64,000 nucleotides of DNA from the NCBI RefSeq assembly GCF_016919245.1, contig NZ_JAFEJA010000001.1:558001-622000 (forward strand), read 5' to 3'. This DNA comes from Streptomyces zhihengii. Its GTDB lineage: Bacteria > Actinomycetota > Actinomycetes > Streptomycetales > Streptomycetaceae. The position numbers and the translations under genes were made by a program. This document shows positions 16,848 to 24,757 of this stretch, piece by piece. The first letter of the stretch is position 1; each line of letters begins with the position of its first letter. The notes beneath the pieces are model-generated. The model saw nothing but the letters and a program-made list of their open reading frames with translations, searched no databases and was not told the DNA's origin.

Positions 16848-17102
16848 GTGCCGCACCTCACGCACGATCTGCTGGCGGATCTGGCACTGGGGAACGCCGC
16901 TGCGGGCGGTGCCGACGAGGCGCTGCGCCACCTTGCCCGCTGCGGGCCCTGCCGCGGTCGACTGGCCCGGCTCGACCGGGTGGTGGCCGCGGCCCACGGC
17001 ATCGAGGAGCCCGATCTGCCGGCGGCTCCGCCCGAGCGCGTCTGGAGGGAGATCCTCCGGGAGCTGACGCCGCCATCGGGGAACGCGGAGCCGGCCGGCT
17101 GA
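16848..17102 (+). CDS. Small ZAS-type anti-sigma factor
   Basis: An 84-aa soluble protein with the zinc-binding anti-sigma signature His28-x3-Cys32-x2-Cys35 in LRHLARCGPCRGRL, followed by a helix and the motif APPERVWREIL. ZAS proteins hold an ECF sigma factor by its regions 2 and 4. It lies downstream of the ECF sigma gene on the same strand. GTG 16848 has GAGG upstream; a GTG at 16821 is the alternative. No membrane helix is present, so it would sense a cytoplasmic signal, for instance redox state of the zinc ligands. Confidence 0.75.
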   Translation: MPHLTHDLLADLALGNAAAGGADEALRHLARCGPCRGRLARLDRVVAAAHGIEEPDLPAAPPERVWREILRELTPPSGNAEPAG

Positions 17103-17110
17103 CGTCCGGG

Positions 17111-17135
17111 CCTCGGAGGCGTCATGCCTCCGAGG
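17111..17135. terminator. Bidirectional hairpin terminator
   Basis: CCTCGGAGGC pairs exactly with GCCTCCGAGG around a 5-nt loop. It lies between two convergent ZAS-type genes. Further CCTCCGAGG-like text up to 17190 may give alternative pairings. Confidence 0.7.
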
Positions 17136-17153
17136 TGCCAGACCTCCAAGGCG

Positions 17154-17432
17154 TCAGACCGCGGAGGCCTCGGAGGTGTCGCCTCCGACGGGCGGCGCGT
17201 CCGGCTCCCCGCGAACGGACAGCGCCTCGGTGATCGAGGTCCAGACACGCTCCGGTGGCGCGAGCAGATCCCGGTCGGCCGGCGACGGGGTCCTCATCGA
17301 CGCGACGGCACGGCGCAGTTGCTCCAACTCGCCGCCGCACTCGCGGCATCGGCCGAGATGACCGGCGGCCGCCGGGGCCGGTTCCTCGCCGAGAGCCGTC
17401 GCCGCCAGTGTCCGTTCATCGGTGTGCTCCAC
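17154..17432 (-). CDS. Second small ZAS-type anti-sigma protein
   Basis: A 92-aa protein with His25-x3-Cys29-x2-Cys32 (GHLGRCRECGGELEQL) and the same APPERVW motif as the converging ZAS protein, so the two are paralogues. GTG at 17432 lies inside the 3' end of the upstream glycosyltransferase gene, which it overlaps by 17 bp, with GGAGGTGG as ribosome site. No sigma gene is adjacent on its strand; it may bind the nearby ECF sigma factor or one elsewhere. Confidence 0.7.
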   Translation of the reverse strand: MEHTDERTLAATALGEEPAPAAAGHLGRCRECGGELEQLRRAVASMRTPSPADRDLLAPPERVWTSITEALSVRGEPDAPPVGGDTSEASAV

Positions 17433-19692
17433 CGTCCACCTCCCACCGGGGACGCAGCGGGCCGAGAGTGCGCCGGGCCGTGGTGCGGTACTGCCCGGCC
17501 AGCGCGTCCGCCATGTCGGCCACCGAGTACCGGGTGGCCGCCGTCTCCCGCCCGGCCAGGGCGAGTCGGCGGCGCCCGTCCTCGGGCACGGCCGCCAGCC
17601 GGTGCAGGCCCCGAGCCAGACCGGCGGCCGACGAGGTGTCGAGGAGAAGGCCGTTGACCCCGCCCCGCAGGTAGTGGGGCACTCCCCCGCGGCTCGGCCC
17701 GGCGGCCGGGAGACCCGCTTCCATCGCCTCCAGCACCGCCAGACCGAACTCCTCCTTGACGCTCGGGCAGACGTACCAGGCGGGCACGCCGTTCGCCGGA
17801 TCGGCCAGTGCCCGTTCCAGGCGGCGGACGGCGTCGTTCGGCAGGGCGGGCAGCACCGCCAGCCGGCGGCCGGCCGCGTCATGGCCGCGCAGCAGGGTGC
17901 CGAGCGCCTCACGCATCCGGCGCTCGGGCGGTGTGGGCCGCGCGGTGCCGCCGCCGACGACGACCAGGGTGGTCGTGCGCCACAGTTCGGTGGCGAGCCA
18001 GGTGCGCACCAGCAGGTCCTGCTGCTTCACGGGGTGCAGCCGGCCCACGCACAGCAACAGGGGAAGCGGGCGGTCCTGCGGCGCCAGCGCGTCGGGGCGG
18101 TCACCGCCGGCGAACAGGTCGTCCAGCATCCGCCGGCGCAGCGGGCCTTCGTTCCGCGCGGGTGTGTACGGGGCGATCCCCTCGGGCGGAGCGGCGGGGC
18201 CCCGGGGCCCGTACCGGTCGCCGAGGACGGGGTAGTGGGCGAGGAGCTCCCGGGTGCCGGAGCGCCCGGGGATGCCGAGCACGGTGTCGGCCCGGTCCAC
18301 CAGGCGGTCGGCGCAGAACACCCGGTGCAGCTCGTCGCGGAGCAGTTCTCCGCGTCCCGGATCGTGCGGTCCCGCTTCGGTGTACTTCCGCACGAGTGTG
18401 CGGTGGGGGTCCGGAGTGGCGGTGAAGAACAGCCGCGCTCCGGTGCGGGACGCGGCCTCGGCGAGGGCGAGACTGCCGTCGTCGCCGTAGCGCAGATGCG
18501 CGACGTCGACCGCGAACGGCAGGGCGCGCAGCAGACGGTGGGCCCACCAGGTGAGCGCGGCGCGGTGCGCCGGCCAGGTGTCCGGCTGGGGTGGCGCCGG
18601 AGAGTCGACGGGCAGGCGCAGGACCCAGTGCCCGGGGCGCCGTCGGTGCAGGAGGGCGCGGTCGTGCTCCAGGAGGTCGTGGCCGGCGGTCACGATCGTC
18701 AGGACGCGTCCGATGCCGGCGCACGAGGCCAGCCGGTCGCCGAGGCCGCCCAGCAGCACGGACAGCCCGCCGCTCGACCCCTGCCCCGGTGTCTCCAGTC
18801 CGCCCTGCAGCATGGCCTGGGCCACGACGATCCCGGAGACGTCACCGGGATCGTCGTGGCCGAGGTCCGGCGGGGCGAGGAGCAGGCGCTCGTAGGGGTC
18901 CGCTCCGGCGCCGGGAGCGGGCAGGTGGGCGGTGCCGCCGGGCACGTGGTGGAGGTAGCGCCACAAGGCGTGGCGGGCGGCCCGGTCACCGGTGTCGGTG
19001 AGCCGCGACGCCTCTGCGGCGGACAGGGGTGCGAGGTCCGCCGACTCGGCACTGTCCAGCAGAAAGACTGTGCGGGCGGCGTCGGACGCACCGCTCAGCA
19101 GCAGGTGGCGCAGCGCCCGTTCGGCACGCCGGCGGCCGTGTCTGCGCACGGTGTCCGGCCACATCTCGGTCAGGACAGCGACGGTTCTGGGCCCGCCGGA
19201 GGCGTGGGCGAGCAGCGCTTCAGGGGTGAGCGGTGCGCCGAGGCGGCAGGCCCGGCGCAGGGAGGCGAGGACCGCGTCCCGCCGGCCGGGCGCGGCGGCG
19301 GGGCCGGCCGGCAGCGCGCGGGGGTGCGGTCCGTACTCGGCGTCCAGGAGTAGGCCCAGGTCACCGGCCCGGTCGCGCTCCCTGTCGAGGTCCACGTCAA
19401 GGTCCACGTCGAGGTCCATGCCGTGGTCCGCGTCGAGGGCGCGATCGGGGCCTGTGTCGGCGCACGCGTCGAGGGCGCGATCGGGGCGTGTGTCGGCGCA
19501 CGCGTCGAGGGTCGTGCCGGGGCGCGCAGCGGGACGGGTGCCGAGGGCCGTGTCGGGGCGCCCGACGGGTCGGGGGCCGTCCGGGAGCCGGTGGGCGCGG
19601 CGGAAGAAGGCGTGGCGAGCGGCGGCGAGCGGATCCGGAGGGGGCGGGAGCGGTGCGGTGTCCGCGGCCTCGCACGGCTGCGCTGCTGGCAC
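17416..19692 (-). CDS. Large GT4 glycosyltransferase (sucrose-phosphate-synthase-like)
   Basis: A 758-aa GT4-type glycosyltransferase. The donor-binding domain (residues about 560-720) has LLLCVGRLHPVKQQDLLVRT, the loop VCPSVKEEFGLAVLEAMEAG with the E-x7-E signature, and SRGGVPHYLRGGVNGLLLD. The acceptor half contains ADTVLGIPGRSGTRELLAHY, like sucrose-phosphate-synthase-type enzymes. An unusual N-terminal extension of about 150 residues holds Asp-rich repeats (DLDVDLDVDLD, DACADTxPDRAL). GTG at 19692 is chosen for CAGGAG 5 nt upstream. It overlaps the downstream ZAS gene. Substrates are unknown; a role in compatible-solute or glycan synthesis is only a guess. Confidence 0.8.
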   Translation of the reverse strand: MPAAQPCEAADTAPLPPPPDPLAAARHAFFRRAHRLPDGPRPVGRPDTALGTRPAARPGTTLDACADTRPDRALDACADTGPDRALDADHGMDLDVDLDVDLDRERDRAGDLGLLLDAEYGPHPRALPAGPAAAPGRRDAVLASLRRACRLGAPLTPEALLAHASGGPRTVAVLTEMWPDTVRRHGRRRAERALRHLLLSGASDAARTVFLLDSAESADLAPLSAAEASRLTDTGDRAARHALWRYLHHVPGGTAHLPAPGAGADPYERLLLAPPDLGHDDPGDVSGIVVAQAMLQGGLETPGQGSSGGLSVLLGGLGDRLASCAGIGRVLTIVTAGHDLLEHDRALLHRRRPGHWVLRLPVDSPAPPQPDTWPAHRAALTWWAHRLLRALPFAVDVAHLRYGDDGSLALAEAASRTGARLFFTATPDPHRTLVRKYTEAGPHDPGRGELLRDELHRVFCADRLVDRADTVLGIPGRSGTRELLAHYPVLGDRYGPRGPAAPPEGIAPYTPARNEGPLRRRMLDDLFAGGDRPDALAPQDRPLPLLLCVGRLHPVKQQDLLVRTWLATELWRTTTLVVVGGGTARPTPPERRMREALGTLLRGHDAAGRRLAVLPALPNDAVRRLERALADPANGVPAWYVCPSVKEEFGLAVLEAMEAGLPAAGPSRGGVPHYLRGGVNGLLLDTSSAAGLARGLHRLAAVPEDGRRRLALAGRETAATRYSVADMADALAGQYRTTARRTLGPLRPRWEVDGGAHR
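19435..19506 (-). repeat. Two 36-bp direct repeats inside the GT4 gene
   Basis: A 36-bp unit at 19435-19470 is repeated at 19471-19506 with one mismatch and keeps the frame (12 residues, ending in RAL-DACADT). It lies in the variable N-terminal extension next to a tract of LDVD repeats at about 19384-19420. Confidence 0.9.
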
Positions 19693-20088
19693 GGTGTCTC
19701 CTGACGGAAGGCGGGCAACGCCCCGATTTCCTTCCGTCCGGTGCTCGCGGATGCACCACGTCCGGGCGCGCGGTCGCACCCGCCCCGACACCGCCCGCGA
19801 CGGGGTACGCCCCCTCACAGGAAACGGGCCGCCGGCGCCTCGGACCGCACCGCCCGGCCCGAGCCGTCGACCGAAGCGACCGGCCGGGGGCACCGCGGAT
19901 CCCCGGGCCCGAGCCCTCGGCGACGCACGCGCCGAGCGCCGCCCGTCCCTTGTCGGCGGTCGCGGCCGCGCGGCAGCCGGCCAGGTCGTCAGCCGCGGAT
20001 CCGGCGCCTGCCGCACGGTGTCGCGGGCGCCGCGCACTCGGCGCGGCGCGCGAATCCGCGCCGCAAGCCGCTTGAGGGAGCCGGAGGG
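19693..20088. other. Intergenic region without recognised genes
   Basis: About 400 bp upstream of the GT4 gene. I saw no gene with a ribosome site and family resemblance, no tRNA and no strong hairpin. The GT4 promoter should be within it. Confidence 0.5.
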
Positions 20089-20757
20089 TCAGACGCCCGG
20101 GCGGGGGCGGCGGCGGGGCCGCTGTCCGTCACCGCGCGGGCGCCGCACCGTCTGCCGCCCCGTGTCGGAGGCGGCGCCCGCCGAGGAGAACAGGCTCGGC
20201 ACACCGGGGCGGGCAGGCGCCGGGACCTGGGCGGCCGGTGGCATGTCCGGGTCCGCCGGTGCCACGGCCGCCGCCCGGCGCGGTGTCCCGGCGCGGGCCA
20301 GCACGCGGGCGTGCGGGATCAGGGGCGCGCAGGTCTCGCACACCTCCTCGACGATCCAGACCTGTCCGACGACGGGGTCGTGCCGCAGGATCATCACCAC
20401 GCCGCCGGCGCAGGGCGCCTTGTGGCCCGGGTGCGCCTCGCAGCGCTCCGCGCGGCAGTGGCAGGAGGCGTTCGGCCGGACGGTGGCCGCCTTCGCGTGG
20501 GCGGCCGCGTGCTGGGCGGCGAAGCGGCGCAGGGCGGCGATGTCGCGGGAGCGGCCCGGCATCCGGCAGGTCGCGGTGCACGTGACGCTCGCCGAGCGGT
20601 CGCTGTGGCCGGTGAGCCGGACGGTCCAGCCCCGCCCGGGGACGCGCACGGGGGCAGTGGTGTCGCTGGGGGCGATGGTCACACGGGTTCCGTTCGTGAG
20701 CTGCTCGATGGAGCGTTCGGATGCACGGGGCGCCCTGCCGCACTCGGCGGGCGCCAC
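20089..20757 (-). CDS. Hypothetical Cys-rich protein
   Basis: A 222-aa protein of unknown function. Its middle contains VTCTATCRMPGRSRDIAALRR, then CHCRAERCEAHPGH-APC and VEEVCETCAPL, that is nine to ten cysteines in pairs with histidines, suggesting one or two metal-binding sites. The last 70 residues are Pro/Arg-rich and probably disordered. GTG at 20757 has AAGGA 6 nt upstream; a shorter start at GTG 20682 is possible. No signal peptide. It stands alone between the GT4 gene and the partner-switching cassette. Confidence 0.6.
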   Translation of the reverse strand: MAPAECGRAPRASERSIEQLTNGTRVTIAPSDTTAPVRVPGRGWTVRLTGHSDRSASVTCTATCRMPGRSRDIAALRRFAAQHAAAHAKAATVRPNASCHCRAERCEAHPGHKAPCAGGVVMILRHDPVVGQVWIVEEVCETCAPLIPHARVLARAGTPRRAAAVAPADPDMPPAAQVPAPARPGVPSLFSSAGAASDTGRQTVRRPRGDGQRPRRRPRPGV

Positions 20758-20842
20758 CCCCCATCCTTCCCCGCCACCCCGGGTCCCAAGCGGTCGAAGA
20801 GGGTGGTGCGCGGCGCGTGTCGGGCCGGGCGGGGGCAGCGCC

Positions 20843-21244
20843 TCAGTCCCCGCCGGTCCTGTCCGGTGCGCCGGTCCGGTGGGAGACCGCGGGGCCGGCG
20901 GCCGGCGGCGCGGTGAAGTGGTCGAGGGTGCCGGTGACGGTCAGCAGGCGGTCGAGTTTCGCCGGTCGGTCGTCCAGGTGCAGACGGACCCCGGCGGCGG
21001 CGGTCCGGCGGCCGATCATGAGCAGCGTGGACAGGCCCATGGAGTCCACCGTGCCGACGGCACCGCAGTGCAGGTGCAGGTCCTCCAGCAGCGGCCGGTC
21101 CGTCAACTGGGCGGTCACCTCGTCCAGGAGGAGGTCGGCGCCGTCGTAGTCGAGGTCGCCGTGGATCTCTATCCGGACGCCGTTGCCGGAGTCGGCGGAG
21201 TCGAGGGTGACGAGGCGCAGGTGGTTCGGGGGCTGTGTGGTCAT
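20843..21244 (-). CDS. STAS-domain anti-sigma factor antagonist
   Basis: A 133-aa STAS protein: VRIEIHGDLDYDGADLLLDE, then HLHCGAVGTVDSMGLSTLLM. The phosphorylation site is conserved as Ser68 in DSMG. In its dephosphorylated form such a protein binds an anti-sigma kinase and frees a sigma factor; the SpoIIE-type phosphatase encoded two genes upstream would produce that form. It is the last gene of a cassette whose three members overlap by 4 bp (ATGA) at each junction. No anti-sigma kinase gene is adjacent; the nearest in the window is at 38326-38757. Confidence 0.88.
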   Translation of the reverse strand: MTTQPPNHLRLVTLDSADSGNGVRIEIHGDLDYDGADLLLDEVTAQLTDRPLLEDLHLHCGAVGTVDSMGLSTLLMIGRRTAAAGVRLHLDDRPAKLDRLLTVTGTLDHFTAPPAAGPAVSHRTGAPDRTGGD

Positions 21245-22335
21245 GCGGTGTTCCCGGCGGCGGTGGGGTGGTCGGTGGAGAGTGCTTCCGTCCCGCGGCG
21301 GAGGATCCTGGTGGCCCGGGGGAAGTCCCCCAGTTCGCGGGCGAGGAGGCTCAGGGCCGGCGGCAGGCTCTGCGCGGGTACACCTCGTGCTTCGAGGACC
21401 CGCGCGGTCCAGCCGACGAATTCCGTGAAGAGTTCGTCGTCGCCGGTGTAGAGGGCGGTGGCGAGGAACTCCACGATGTGCGCGAGGTCCTCGGCCGTGC
21501 GGTCCCGTTGCGTGTCGGTGTAGGCGCGCAGGGCGGGAAAGGCGTCCTCCAGGGCGGTGAAGACCTTCCGCACGAGGGCGTCGCGGTGGCGGACGACCAG
21601 GGTGTACTCCTGGTCGGCCAGGTGCGGCAGGTCGTCGATCTGCTGGTGGCCGGGCTGCGGACGGGACAGCGGCCCGGCGGCGAGCCGGTCGGCCGCGGCG
21701 CGGGCGTCGGGCGCCCAGGCGTCGGCGCCCAGCAGGGTGGCGTACCGGCCCTGGCGGCCGAACGCGGCGCCGCCGACCAGCACGGGCACGCCGACGGCCT
21801 GGCAGGCGGTGATCGCCGCGTGCGCGGCGGGCAGCCTGACGGCGATCGAGCTGGACAGGGCGACCACGTCGGCGCGTGTCATGTGCAGGTGGGAGATGAG
21901 GTGCGGGGTGGGGACCTGGGCTCCGAGGTAGTCGACGTGCCAGCCGCGCAGCTTCAGCACCTCGCCCAGCAGGCGGGCGGGCAGCGCGTGCCACTCGCCG
22001 TCCACGCAGGCCACGGTGATGCGGCCCCGGGTGACGGGGGTGCGGGTGGAGGGGTGCAGGGCGAGGGCCGAGACGGCGCGTTCGTTGATGGCCGTCGCGG
22101 CGTGCTCCTGCGCGACGGTGATCCGGTTGGCGGCCCACTCCTCGCCGACCCTGCCCTGGACGGCGCCGATGACGTCGAGCAGCACGCTCTCCGGGTCGGC
22201 CCCCTCCTCCAGGGCGCGCAGCACCAGTGCGGTGGCCGCGTGCTCGTCGCCGGCCGAGACGCTGTGCCACAACAGCTCCGTCAGCCGCCCGGGGTGGGTG
22301 CCGCCCGGCAGGCGGCGAGGGGTGCTCGTGCTCAT
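21241..22335 (-). CDS. Cobalamin-binding sensor with C-terminal RsbR-like helical domain
   Basis: A 364-aa protein without an HTH. Residues 15-95 are the four-helix cap of B12 photoreceptors with the exact W-x9-EH motif (Trp67, Glu77, His78 in EEWAANRITVAQEH). The Rossmann half follows, with cobalt-ligating His116 in DGEWHALP and the nucleotide-tail pocket in DYLGAQVPTPHLISH and LVGGAAFGRQG. Residues 240-360 form a helical domain (AEDLAHIVEFLATALYTGDDE ... RGVPAQSLPPALSLLARELG) like the globin-like N-terminus of RsbR stressosome proteins. It lies between a SpoIIE phosphatase and a STAS gene with ATGA overlaps, so it should gate that partner switch by B12 status or light. Confidence 0.85.
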   Translation of the reverse strand: MSTSTPRRLPGGTHPGRLTELLWHSVSAGDEHAATALVLRALEEGADPESVLLDVIGAVQGRVGEEWAANRITVAQEHAATAINERAVSALALHPSTRTPVTRGRITVACVDGEWHALPARLLGEVLKLRGWHVDYLGAQVPTPHLISHLHMTRADVVALSSSIAVRLPAAHAAITACQAVGVPVLVGGAAFGRQGRYATLLGADAWAPDARAAADRLAAGPLSRPQPGHQQIDDLPHLADQEYTLVVRHRDALVRKVFTALEDAFPALRAYTDTQRDRTAEDLAHIVEFLATALYTGDDELFTEFVGWTARVLEARGVPAQSLPPALSLLARELGDFPRATRILRRGTEALSTDHPTAAGNTA

Positions 22336-23987
22336 GGAGTGAGACTGCCCCGGGCGGGCTCGTCCACCGCGCCGGGGCGGTGGGTCCGTGGTGCGGAGAT
22401 GACGACGACGGCCATGTCGTCGTGGTGGCGGGTGCCGAGCCACTGGGCGGCGAGCATCTGGACGTGCTCGACGATGCCCGCCGAGGGCATGCCCGCGCAG
22501 CCTGCGAGGGCGCGCCTGAGGCGTTCCTCACCGAACTGGGCGTCGCCCATCGGCCCGCCCTTCGCCTCGGTGATGCCGTCGGTGTACAGGACGCAGGACT
22601 CCCCCGGTGCGAGGGAGACGGCGGCGGTCCGGGCGGTGACGGTGGGCAGGGCTCCGACCAGGGTGCCGTGGGTGTCCGCCTCCTCCACGGTGCCGTCGGC
22701 CCTGACGATCAGCGGCGCGGGGTGGCCGCCGCTGGTCAGCCTGAGGTCCACCGCGTCCCCCCTGCGTACGGCGGAGGCCAGGACGAGGGTGGCGAACCGT
22801 GCGTGGTGGGAGGTGAGCAGCGCGGTGTTCAGCAGGCCGAGCATCCGCTGGTGGTCGTCCGCCATGGGCAGCAGGGCGTGCAGGGTGTTGCGGATCTTGC
22901 CGGTGAGGACCGCGGCTTCCAGGCCCTTGCCGCAGACGTCCCCGATGGTGACGAGGGCGGCCTCGCCGTCGACGGCGGCGGGGTGCACGTCGTAGAAGTC
23001 GCCGCCGACGCGTTCGTGGTCGGCCGAGGGGCGGTAGCTGCCGGCGAGGTCCATGCCGGAGATCCGGTGCAGGGTCGGGGGCAGCAGCTCGCGCATCAGC
23101 ACATCGGTGATGGCGGTCTGCTCCGCGTAGAGGCGGGCGGCCGACAGCGCCGCCCCGGACCGAGCGGCGAACAGCCGGGCGAAGACTTCCTCCTCGTCGG
23201 TGAAGGCCGCCTTCTCCGCACGGCGCAGCAGGACCAGGGCGCCGGCGGGGACGCCGTGCCCGGGCAGGGGGGTGATCACTATCGAGCCGACCGGGCCGAA
23301 GCCCTCGGGCACGAGCCACGGGGGCGCGGACACCGGATCGATCCAGCGTGATGGCACCGGCGGGAATCCGCGCAGGGCCTCGCCCAGGCCCGGCACGTCG
23401 TCGGGGTCCACGGGCAGGTGGGCCAGGGTGGGGGTGCCTCCGCGCAGGCAGGTCACGACGGGGAGCCGGCGCGCGCGGGTGGGCGCGATGGCCAGGGCCG
23501 CGTCGGCGAGGTTCTCGGCCGCCATCTGCGCCGTGACGTCCATGCAGCGCTCGAGATTGAGGGTGGCGAGCAGGGCGCTGGACGCCTCGGCGAGGAACGC
23601 GGTGCGTTCCCGCTCCCGGTGGAGGGCTTCCCGGGCGAGCTGGTGGTCGGTGTCGTCGACGAGCCACCAGGCGACGGTGCCGTCGTCGCGCAGGCTGGGG
23701 TGCGCTTCGAACCGGCGCCCGTCGATCACCCCGGAGTGCGGGGCGGCGGCGCCGGGACCGGCCGGCCGGCCGTGCGGCGGCAGGCTCCGGTGTCCGTGTG
23801 CGAGCCAGTCCGGGACCACGTCCACCAGACGCGTCCCCGGGCGCGCGGCCGGCAGCAGGGCGCCCGCCGCGTCGTTGCGCTGCACGAGGGTGCCCTGCGC
23901 GTCGGCGACCAGCACCGGTCCGGGGGCGCGGCGCCACGGGAAGTCGGAGTCCTTGTCCGCGCGGGCTTGCGAGTGGGTGAAGACCAA
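22332..23987 (-). CDS. PAS-GAF-SpoIIE (PP2C) phosphatase, RsbU/RsbP-like
   Basis: A 551-aa multidomain phosphatase. Residues about 15-120 form a PAS-like domain (APGPVLVADAQGTLVQRNDA), 130-300 a GAF domain (TAFLAEASSALLATLNLERC), and 320-540 the SpoIIE-type PP2C core with metal ligands in RVGGDFYDV, IGDVCGKGLEAA, LTSGGHPAPL, CVLYTDGITEA and HHDDMAVVV. Such enzymes dephosphorylate STAS anti-anti-sigma factors. Its stop overlaps the start of the cobalamin protein. The most upstream start is TTG at 23987 with a poor ribosome site, so the true start may be slightly internal. It is the first gene of the cassette. Confidence 0.88.
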   Translation of the reverse strand: MVFTHSQARADKDSDFPWRRAPGPVLVADAQGTLVQRNDAAGALLPAARPGTRLVDVVPDWLAHGHRSLPPHGRPAGPGAAAPHSGVIDGRRFEAHPSLRDDGTVAWWLVDDTDHQLAREALHRERERTAFLAEASSALLATLNLERCMDVTAQMAAENLADAALAIAPTRARRLPVVTCLRGGTPTLAHLPVDPDDVPGLGEALRGFPPVPSRWIDPVSAPPWLVPEGFGPVGSIVITPLPGHGVPAGALVLLRRAEKAAFTDEEEVFARLFAARSGAALSAARLYAEQTAITDVLMRELLPPTLHRISGMDLAGSYRPSADHERVGGDFYDVHPAAVDGEAALVTIGDVCGKGLEAAVLTGKIRNTLHALLPMADDHQRMLGLLNTALLTSHHARFATLVLASAVRRGDAVDLRLTSGGHPAPLIVRADGTVEEADTHGTLVGALPTVTARTAAVSLAPGESCVLYTDGITEAKGGPMGDAQFGEERLRRALAGCAGMPSAGIVEHVQMLAAQWLGTRHHDDMAVVVISAPRTHRPGAVDEPARGSLTP

Positions 23988-24137
23988 ATGCCGAGGACCC
24001 GCCGGGCGGATCCCTCACCTCATCAGTTCGACGGAAAGGTTGTCTCGGGGAAACCATCCCGTACGTCATGGCCTCTTGGCAACCGAGCACGCCCTGCCCG
24101 TCCCCCGAGGGCCCGTCCGGGCGGCCGGGACACGGGC

Positions 24138-24707
24138 CTACCGGGCCGGACGCTCTTCCCCGGCCGCCGCCCGCCACTCCGGGGCGAGCACGGCCCAGAG
24201 CTGCTTGTCGTGGCGGGCGCCGCCGTAGGGCCACGCTTCGCGCCGCACCCCTTCGAGCGTCATGCCGAGCCGCTCGGCCACCGCCGAGCTGCGGTCGTTG
24301 TCGGCGCGGCAGTGCCATTCGGCCCGGTGCAGCCCCCGGGTGACGAACGCCCACTCCAGCAGCAGCCGGCACGCCTGTGTGACGAGGCCGTGCCCCTCGG
24401 CGGCGGGCTCGACCCAGCAGCCGAGCTCGCAGGAGCCCCCTGCGGCGTCGAAGACGGTGAACATGACGCCGCCGACCAGCACTCCCTCGCGCAGGATGCC
24501 GTACATCCGGGCGCCGTCGCCCGCCGCGCGTTCGGCATAGCGCCGCAGCGTGGCGCGCGCGCCGGTCACGTCGTCGGTGACGAACGCGGGCCCCACCCAG
24601 GGGCGGATGTGCTCACGCGCCCGGTCGAGGTGGGCGGCGAATTCCTCGGCGTGCCAGACCTCCAGCGGGGCGAGGTGGGCGTCGTCGCGCAGCGGCCGCA
24701 TGAACAT
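24138..24707 (-). CDS. GNAT N-acetyltransferase (RimJ/RimL type)
   Basis: A 189-aa acetyltransferase of the ribosomal-protein-N-acetyltransferase branch: RPLRDDAHLAPLEVWHAEEF, then MYGILREGVLVGGVMF, ELGCWVEPAAEGHGLVTQAC (acetyl-CoA loop) and RAEWHCRADNDRSSAVAERLG-MTLEGVRREAW. It transfers acetyl from acetyl-CoA to an amine. ATG 24707 has GGAGGG upstream. It is divergent, by 50 bp, from a TetR gene that is its likely regulator. Confidence 0.88.
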   Translation of the reverse strand: MFMRPLRDDAHLAPLEVWHAEEFAAHLDRAREHIRPWVGPAFVTDDVTGARATLRRYAERAAGDGARMYGILREGVLVGGVMFTVFDAAGGSCELGCWVEPAAEGHGLVTQACRLLLEWAFVTRGLHRAEWHCRADNDRSSAVAERLGMTLEGVRREAWPYGGARHDKQLWAVLAPEWRAAAGEERPAR

Positions 24708-24721
24708 GAGGGCCCTCCGTT

Positions 24722-24740
24722 CACATAACAGGTGTTGTGG
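24722..24740. promoter_or_regulatory. Probable TetR operator in 50-bp divergent spacer
   Basis: CACATAACAGGTGTTGTGG has imperfect dyad symmetry (ACA..AACA against TGTT.TGTG). It is the only AT-richer part of the spacer between the divergent acetyltransferase and TetR genes. Confidence 0.4.
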
Positions 24741-24757
24741 GAATGTACCGTGGGGGC

